Below are positions 58,252-64,000 of a stretch of DNA of 64,000 nucleotides, one piece after another. Origin of the DNA: Labia minor (taxonomy: Eukaryota; Arthropoda; Insecta; Dermaptera; Spongiphoridae); NCBI GenBank assembly GCA_963082975.1, contig OY720345.1:56030528-56094527 (forward strand), in the 5' to 3' direction. The notes under the pieces were generated by a model. That model made no database searches and was not told where the DNA came from. It worked only from the letters and a program-made list of their open reading frames with translations. Position numbers and translations under genes: made by a program. Every line of letters begins with the position of its first letter. Position 1 is the stretch's first letter.

Positions 58252-58353
58252 TCTGTTAAGAAAATGCATGATTCGTGGAGTTATGTAAAAATCTCCACAT
58301 GTGAAATTTGGTGTGAAAACAATGCCTCCTTTACTATCGTCAGTCGGTAAAAA
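58252..58353 (-). mobile_element. HINE-B copy 9 (5' end), tail to tail with copy 8
   Basis: TTCTGTTAAGAAAATGCATG to TACTATCGTCAGTCGGTAAA is the 5' 100 bp in the opposite orientation, starting at the base after copy 8 ends. A minus frame 58398-58198 spans the junction and is not a gene. Confidence 0.85.
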
Positions 58354-58740
58354 GATATTACTGTGAAATATTTGTTTGTTTTTGTTTTTGTTTTTCAAAT
58401 GTTATTATTAAATTTTTGTATTTAATATATTATAAAATAATCTTTGTAAAATATTTTTTATTGGATAAATAAAAGTACATCATTTGATTTAATAAATAAT
58501 AAAAATAATAAATAAATATAATAAACTTTTAAATTGAACTGTCCTTATTATATCGGAACGGAACTGAAGAATATATATTAATAATATTTATATATTGAAT
58601 TTATTTAATATAAAAAGCTTGTCTTACAAATAATTATTTATTAAAACGAATTAATGAAAGTAAAATAAATATCAATATTGAAGAGGATGGAACCCTCTCG
58701 AACATAGATTTTATATTTGACCTTAATATAGATTCGTTTC
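58354..58740. other. AT-rich spacer
   Basis: Nothing recognised. Confidence 0.4.
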
Positions 58741-59122
58741 TTAACACGTTAATCGCCAAGATAATTTCAGAAAAATTTTCACATGGGCCATGGTAACTTT
58801 ATTAGATAATTTAATTAAAAAGGTATCAATGAAACTTGAAAAAAAAATTCCAGGAAAAACACTATTTTTATGTCACATTTATATGACTGACATGGCCCTA
58901 TAATAACTATGTTTATTTCATTTTATTGTTTGTAGTAAGCCAAGAAATTTTCAGGTTTTGTTCCTGGTAGGCCAAGCTTTCGAAACCTAAGGCAAATGTA
59001 CCTTTTTCGTCGGACACAGGTGGCCCTTTAACAAATCGCGTACTTCAGACATACATATCTGACATGGCACATGAAGAACTTCTTAGTGTCAGATATGAGT
59101 GACATGGCGATTAACGTGTTAA
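58741..59122. mobile_element. piggyBac-type MITE with TTAA flanks
   Basis: TTAA at 58741-58744 and 59119-59122. Between them, 374 bp begin CACGTTAATCGCCA and end TGGCGATTAACGTG (perfect 14-bp terminal repeats). Subterminal TGACATGGC-type motifs occur near 58885, 59070 and 59100. TTAA duplication and short terminal repeats are the piggyBac signature. No transposase inside. Confidence 0.88.
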
Positions 59123-59775
59123 TATATGGTATGGGCTGCTCTGCTGCTCTCTCACAAGACTTTTCCATAAGTTTTTAAAACTGCAAAGTTCAGATTTCGG
59201 ATGCATTTGTGGCGTATCGTAGCCCAACAAAAACATGACAATCAAAGGGAAATACAATAGATTCAATACATTTTTTACCAGCATTAACATTGCAACGCCT
59301 TAACCTACCATCAATTTCCTATTCCTTGTAATTGTAACCTCTTTTCTTCTGATAATTGAAGGATAGGCACGGCGAATTTTTATCCTCCTTACTGGGCCAC
59401 TGCACACTTGCCATACATTAAACAAAATGTTTAATAGAGGTTAAATAATGAGAACATTGTATCCATATTGTCATTATATATTAGGAACCTTGCCTCATGC
59501 ATGGTCAGTAATTCTTGTGAAAACTAGACAAAATAAACGTACCATATTGATTATATCCATATATAAACCTAGTGACCTTATCTAACTTACCCGAAAATGA
59601 TGATCTTTGATTTTTCTATGATAACTTCTAGATTATTGTATTTTCACTAGATTGATGTAATAATATAATCAAAGAAGACATACACATTGAAATGAAAATA
59701 AAGCAAGTCAACAAGTCCTCAAAATAAAAAAATATTAATATTATTACCAAATATATAGCATATGATTATAATATA
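59123..59775. other. Spacer, partly less AT-rich
   Basis: 59130-59410 looks like single-copy or old coding-derived sequence. I could not find a convincing frame. Confidence 0.35.
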
Positions 59776-60212
59776 CGAGGGAAAGTCAATAAGTTCGTGA
59801 CTATTTGAATGAACTAAAGGTTTTTGGATAAAAATATATTTATTTTTTCAATACTTCGTCCAACGTTTCTCCAATTGTTTTACCCCTTCCAAAAAATAAG
59901 ATTTGTTTGTGAGATGATTTCATCGTTGGAGTCAAATCTCTTTCCGTCGAGCCATTTCTTCAGATTTGGAAACAAGAAATAGTCACTCGGGGCTAAACCC
60001 GGAGAATAGGGCGGATGAAGAAGCAATTCGTATCCCAATTCATGAATTTTCATTTTCTTCTCAAATTACGAGTCTGCTATTAATGGAAGTAAAACAAAAA
60101 CTAAAAGACCCAGCTGGTTGAAATTTCGACAGTTGCCTGCTGACAGGAGCAGTGTTGTCATTTCATATAAGAGATGGGAAATTCAAAAAGTCACGGAATT
60201 GACCTACCTTTG
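59776..60212 (-). mobile_element. Internally deleted mariner of second family, copy 2
   Basis: Ends TACGAGGGAAAGTCAATAAG and (inverted) TACAAAGGTAGGTCAATTCC. Same retained pieces as 42039-42523, with GGAGAATAGGGCGGATGA encoding the SPD-motif region on the minus strand. It lacks about 50 bp present in the sister copy. Confidence 0.85.
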
Positions 60213-60383
60213 TATCTAGTAGAAAAGTTAAGGATAACTATATAATTTAATGAGTACTTGCAGATTTTTGCTTGTATTTAATTGTCAATTTATAGAATTT
60301 TAACAAATATATATTACAATGTTTTTTTTTGCAATTTTGGAAATTTCTTTAATGATCTAGTCTCTAAATTCTAGAGTCTAGAA

Positions 60384-60643
60384 CAGTGGTGGGCAACTCG
60401 TGGGTTGCGAGAAAAATTTTCCGGTCGCTAAATTTAAAGAACTTTATATATAACAATAAAAATATAGCGCGCTCGTAAACCTGGTGTGATGTCAATCAAC
60501 GTTTTCCTAAGTATCGCACTAATAAATATCTTCACGTAGGTAAACTAACTTCCTTAACGATTAAAAAAAACTTCTATCTACTCAGGGGTCGCGACAAATT
60601 TTTTCAAAAAATGTCGCAAATGAAGATAGGTTGCTCACCACTG
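60384..60643. mobile_element. hAT-type MITE 2
   Basis: 260 bp from CAGTGGTGGGCAACTCG to the inverse of CAGTGGTGAGCAACC. Flanks GTCTAGAA and GTCTATAA (7 of 8). Non-coding. Confidence 0.88.
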
Positions 60644-60651
60644 GTCTATAA

Positions 60652-61796
60652 TATCCAGATGTGAGAAAAATAGAAGAATTTTGTTGAGTTGTTCTTCTTT
60701 GATTCTGGTTCAACTTGACTTTTTTGTTTTTTTAAGGAAACTATTGCTTCTTTATGACGATTCATTTAAATTTCATTTGTCACAAATATTTCCATTAACG
60801 AGAAGGGAAAGACTGATTAATTTAGCTTTTCCAATCACACAGGACATGACCACTTAGTTAATAGATAACTCTCTCTAATAGAATTTAATTGGAAATAAAC
60901 CATTCAATATCTATTTATATAAATAATTTTCAAATTAAACAAATTATTTTGTTATTATAATTATATTTAGAATCCTGTTTTTCCATTTTAATTCTCATAT
61001 TATTTCATTAATTATTTAATTATTATTTTTTCGCACAAAATAGATTTTTTTTTTTTGTTTTTTTCATTTCATTTTTTTTTAAATTCAAGTTTTACTCTTA
61101 CATTTAGTTTTTATAAAAAAGTTTAATTTTACAAATTAAAAAATTTATATTATTTATTTAAATAATATAAATTATAATAATAGATACAATATGGGATTTT
61201 GATTGCATATTTACTGAATTTTTTAACCTCCAATAATTAGGTAAATTCTCATTTGAAATAATTTTACCAGTAAATTACCAGTATAACATAATATATAGAG
61301 TGACTATTGCGACTTGTTAAAGTTAGTTTAATTAAGGTCTTAACGTTTGAATTGATTCTATTGATTACAAACGCGTTGACATAATTCTATTGTACCGTTG
61401 TAATTTTTTTCTTTTTAATAAATAAAATTTAATAATTTTAATAATAAATATGATAAAAAAAATTTTAAATTTTTTAAAATAACAACAAAACAATATGAAT
61501 TGTCCAATAGAGGACTGCAATGTAAGAATAAAAAGAATAAATATAATTTAAATAAATAATTAAAATTAAAATACAAAGAGTATAAGAACATTAGAAATAT
61601 CCCTGAAAATATCTTATAAAATATCATATATATTTTTAAATTAAATGAAACCTCATATTCGATATCTCTTGAAGAAAATTAATTAAATAAATTTTCTTCT
61701 TTAATAATATCTCTTGACAAAATTTCAAGAATTTTATAAATAGTTAAAATTTTCCAGTTTTTGAATATAAATAATACAAATATAAAAATGTTTTAT
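60652..61796. other. AT-rich spacer
   Basis: Nothing recognised. A 70-codon minus frame at 61415 is AT-driven. Confidence 0.4.
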
Positions 61797-62322
61797 AAAA
61801 TAACGATTTTCCAATGGACTCAAAAGAATAAAATAATTTTTCTATAAGCCTGACAAAGTTTATGGATGATTTGCTTTATATCCAACGAAAAACGTTGGGC
61901 GCATTTAGTTTAATTTATTTATATGAACAATCAAGTCAAGTTTTTGTATAATAATAAAAATTTTATTAAACACATAAACTGACATTTTTTATCATGCAAT
62001 AAAAATGATAGTTTAAGAGCTAAGAAATTAATCTTTTATTATTCTTCTCTGTAATATAGTTATATCAAAGTATGCATCAAAATTTAAAAGAATTTTTATT
62101 AAATTTACACATTATCAATCAAATCCAAAATGGTTGATTCTATTTGAAGAAAGTGTTACTTGTTAATTAAGTGTTTTAGTGTGTTATGTATCTTATGTAT
62201 AGTATATATATGAATTATAGCTCTAAAAAGGAAGTTAATTGCATAGAAATCAAATTAAAACTAAAAGCGCCCAACGTTTTTCGTTGAATATGAAGCAATC
62301 CATCCATAAACTTTGTCATGAG
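61797..62322. mobile_element. Family D inverted-repeat element, copy 2 (complete)
   Basis: Terminal repeats of about 55 bp: TGACAAAGTTTATGGATGAT, then CAACGAAAAACGTTGGGCGC at left, and the inverse ending CATAAACTTTGTCA at 62319. The AT-rich centre is non-coding. The flank with TTTTCCAATGGACT is shared with the other copy and with 15728, so the element or its target may extend to 61797. Confidence 0.8.
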
Positions 62323-62324
62323 TA

Positions 62325-62545
62325 AAATATAGATGACGTGGTTAGTGAGTCATATAAATTTAAATTAATAAAAAACAAATGAATATATTTTTCTCCAGAC
62401 TGAAACCAATACAGACCAATTTTTCTTTATAAATATTATCTATGTGGTGTGAATTTCAAAAAAATGCTTAGAGCGGTTAATTAATTGAAAATATACAAAT
62501 ATATCTATCTATATATATACAATTTTTGCTAGTATAATAATATAA
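62325..62545 (-). repeat. Family E repeat copy
   Basis: Inverted copy ending ACAATTTTTGCTAGTATAAT, immediately followed by family C. Confidence 0.6.
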
Positions 62546-62547
62546 GA

Positions 62548-62765
62548 GTACCGGGACCCCGAGCCTCGGCTCGGTAATTAAGTTAAAAAAAAATAATTCA
62601 TTATTATTGGGTTTGGCTGGTAATATTAATACTTAGGACACCGAGCTGATATACAATTCTTTAATTATTTATTACAATTATTAAATGTTGCATCATTGCA
62701 TCAATCTGATTAAAATGAATGGAACTTGGGGTCTTCAATAATACATAAATATGTATTATTAGGTA
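62548..62765 (+). repeat. Family C repeat, copy 3
   Basis: Begins GTACCGGGACCCCGAGCCTC with GGCTCGGTA (intact hairpin) and continues through AATCTGATTAAAATGAATGG. Confidence 0.65.
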
Positions 62766-62869
62766 TGTTTCTAAGTGCATGAATATTTTTTTTTATTGGA
62801 AGAATGATAAATATATATCGTAAATTATAATTATAAAATATTATTTAAATATATATTTTTAATTTTATT

Positions 62870-63190
62870 TCGAAATTAAATAAAAAATTTTAAAATATTT
62901 TATATATTAAAAAAATATTAATACAATATCCTTTAAAAAAAGGCGGGAGTAAAATTTCAATATGGATGCCATTTTTGACGTCTCCATGTATAATTTTAAA
63001 TTAAGAAATAAATAATGAAGATGTACTTTTCCAGAGATATGATCAATAAAACTTAATTTTTCTTTATAAATACTATATCTAGTGTTAATTTCAAAAAAAT
63101 CGTTAGAGCGGTTTTTGAGAACCCATGGCTATATATATATACAATTTTAGCTAGCATAATAAGATAAGATAAGATAGGATAAGATAATTG
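62870..63190 (-). repeat. Family E repeat copy
   Basis: Contains ATGGATGCCATTTTTGACGT, the TTAGAGCGGTTTTTGAGAAC block and TTTAGCTAGCATAATAAGAT with five AGATA-type units. Confidence 0.65.
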
Positions 63191-64000
63191 TTAAGGCTCG
63201 TTGAATTGGCTAGATCTTGAAGGCCATGTAATTAACTAAAAGAAAAAAAAACAATTTGATTTATAAATAATCAATTAAAAGATGTAAAAGACAATAAAAA
63301 AAATAGAATAATAATAAAATAAAAGCATTAATGCAGCATTATAATAATTATTTGGAGATAAACATTGAGTAAGGAGATATTAATTCAGTTAAGAGCTTTT
63401 TTTATTAAAATTTTATAGACTTGGATTATTAAGAGACTTTTAAAAATTATTGGATAATAACCTTAGTAGTTTTTGACATTTGAAAATTTATTAATAACAT
63501 AAAAAGATGATATTCTCAAAAATTTTTAGATTCTATCAACGTTGCATTAATGTCAAATTCAAATATGTCAAATAAATCTTAAAAGAGGCTTAATTTTACG
63601 ATCACTTAATATACAAAAGAAAATTAGATATAGGTATTCTGATATTGAGCTATTTAATATAATCTATTTAATTTAATTAAAATTGAACAATCATTAGATA
63701 TCGAATATTGATTTTGTTGATTTATAATCATCTTTAATTTATATAATTAATTTACTTTTCATTAAATTTTCAAAAAATATTATTATGTTAATTATATTAT
63801 TAATTAAATATTATTATGTAATATATTACAAATAGAAAAGAATCAAATTTAAAGACAATATCTCATTTTGTTTAGACGTAATCTCGGTAATGAACGTCCG
63901 TCCGGCAGGTTCAAAAAATTTTTTTTGCAGTTTTGGATTCAGAACCGTCTGAAAAGTGGAGATCTCAAAAAATCTCGGAGCAAAAATTTTCAAAATTTTC
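63191..64000. other. AT-rich spacer to window end
   Basis: No gene recognised. 63870-64000 is less AT-rich (GACGTAATCTCGGTAATGAA, GTCCGTCCGGCAGG) and may be the start of another repeat cut by the window edge. Confidence 0.35.

Overview
The window is very A+T-rich (roughly three quarters by eye) and has no operons, no bacterial gene order and no long uninterrupted host genes. It reads as nuclear DNA of an animal, most likely an arthropod. The reasons are an intron-split exon of an insect-type peptide GPCR, an R1-like retrotransposon endonuclease, several mariner lineages, tRNA-derived SINEs, and two multicopy families built like the Helentron-associated elements (HINE/DINE-1 type) known from insects. 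I cannot name the species.

Host genes: one convincing host coding exon, 30758-31047 (+). It is the first coding exon of a neuromedin-U/PRXamide-type receptor (capa or pyrokinin receptor class) and ends at a clean GTACGT donor. A 0.5-kb inverted-repeat element sits 5 bases inside its intron, flanked by a perfect 12-base duplication. A possible second small exon lies at 56396-56481 (-). No further receptor exon was recognised, so the rest of the window may be its intron.

Most unusual locus: 20382-23080 (-) is a 2.7-kb LTR-type element with two 578-bp terminal repeats that look identical. In place of gag-pol it carries one 510-codon open frame. The frame joins a DEK-like N-terminus, a lysine/glutamate minisatellite and a NASP-like TPR segment, then runs on into the 3' LTR for an arginine-rich tail. 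This looks like transduction of chromatin-protein coding sequence by a retroelement.

Transposon layout. 0-4 kb: mariner debris, HINE-A pieces, and the 3' end of a non-LTR retrotransposon with a GC-rich palindromic tail. 4.1-6.7 kb: a complete but mutated ZBED-type hAT (8-bp TSD). 7.5-8.3 kb: a HINE-A split by a hairpin MITE. 10-20 kb: HINE-A copies, family F, a deleted mariner. 20-23 kb: the LTR element. 24-28 kb: HINE-A inside F, HINE-B, family D, a SINE. 30-34 kb: the GPCR exon, a Penelope-like fold-back, a HINE-B split by a hAT, a hAT MITE. 35-36.4 kb: a full-length mariner. 36.6-41 kb: retrotransposon, HINE-A, HINE-B, an R1-like fragment. 42-45 kb: deleted mariners, one with a HINE-A inside. 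47-56 kb: three more retrotransposon copies, SINEs, palindromes. 56-64 kb: HINE-B halves head to head, a piggyBac-type MITE, a deleted mariner, a hAT MITE, family D.

HINE-A (at least 13 copies) and HINE-B (at least 9 pieces) share one plan: 5' subterminal repeat, internal microsatellite, inverted copy of the repeat, then a terminal hairpin. Nested insertions give relative ages and one apparent filled/empty site comparison. All family names are recognised by eye from conserved motifs, without searches.
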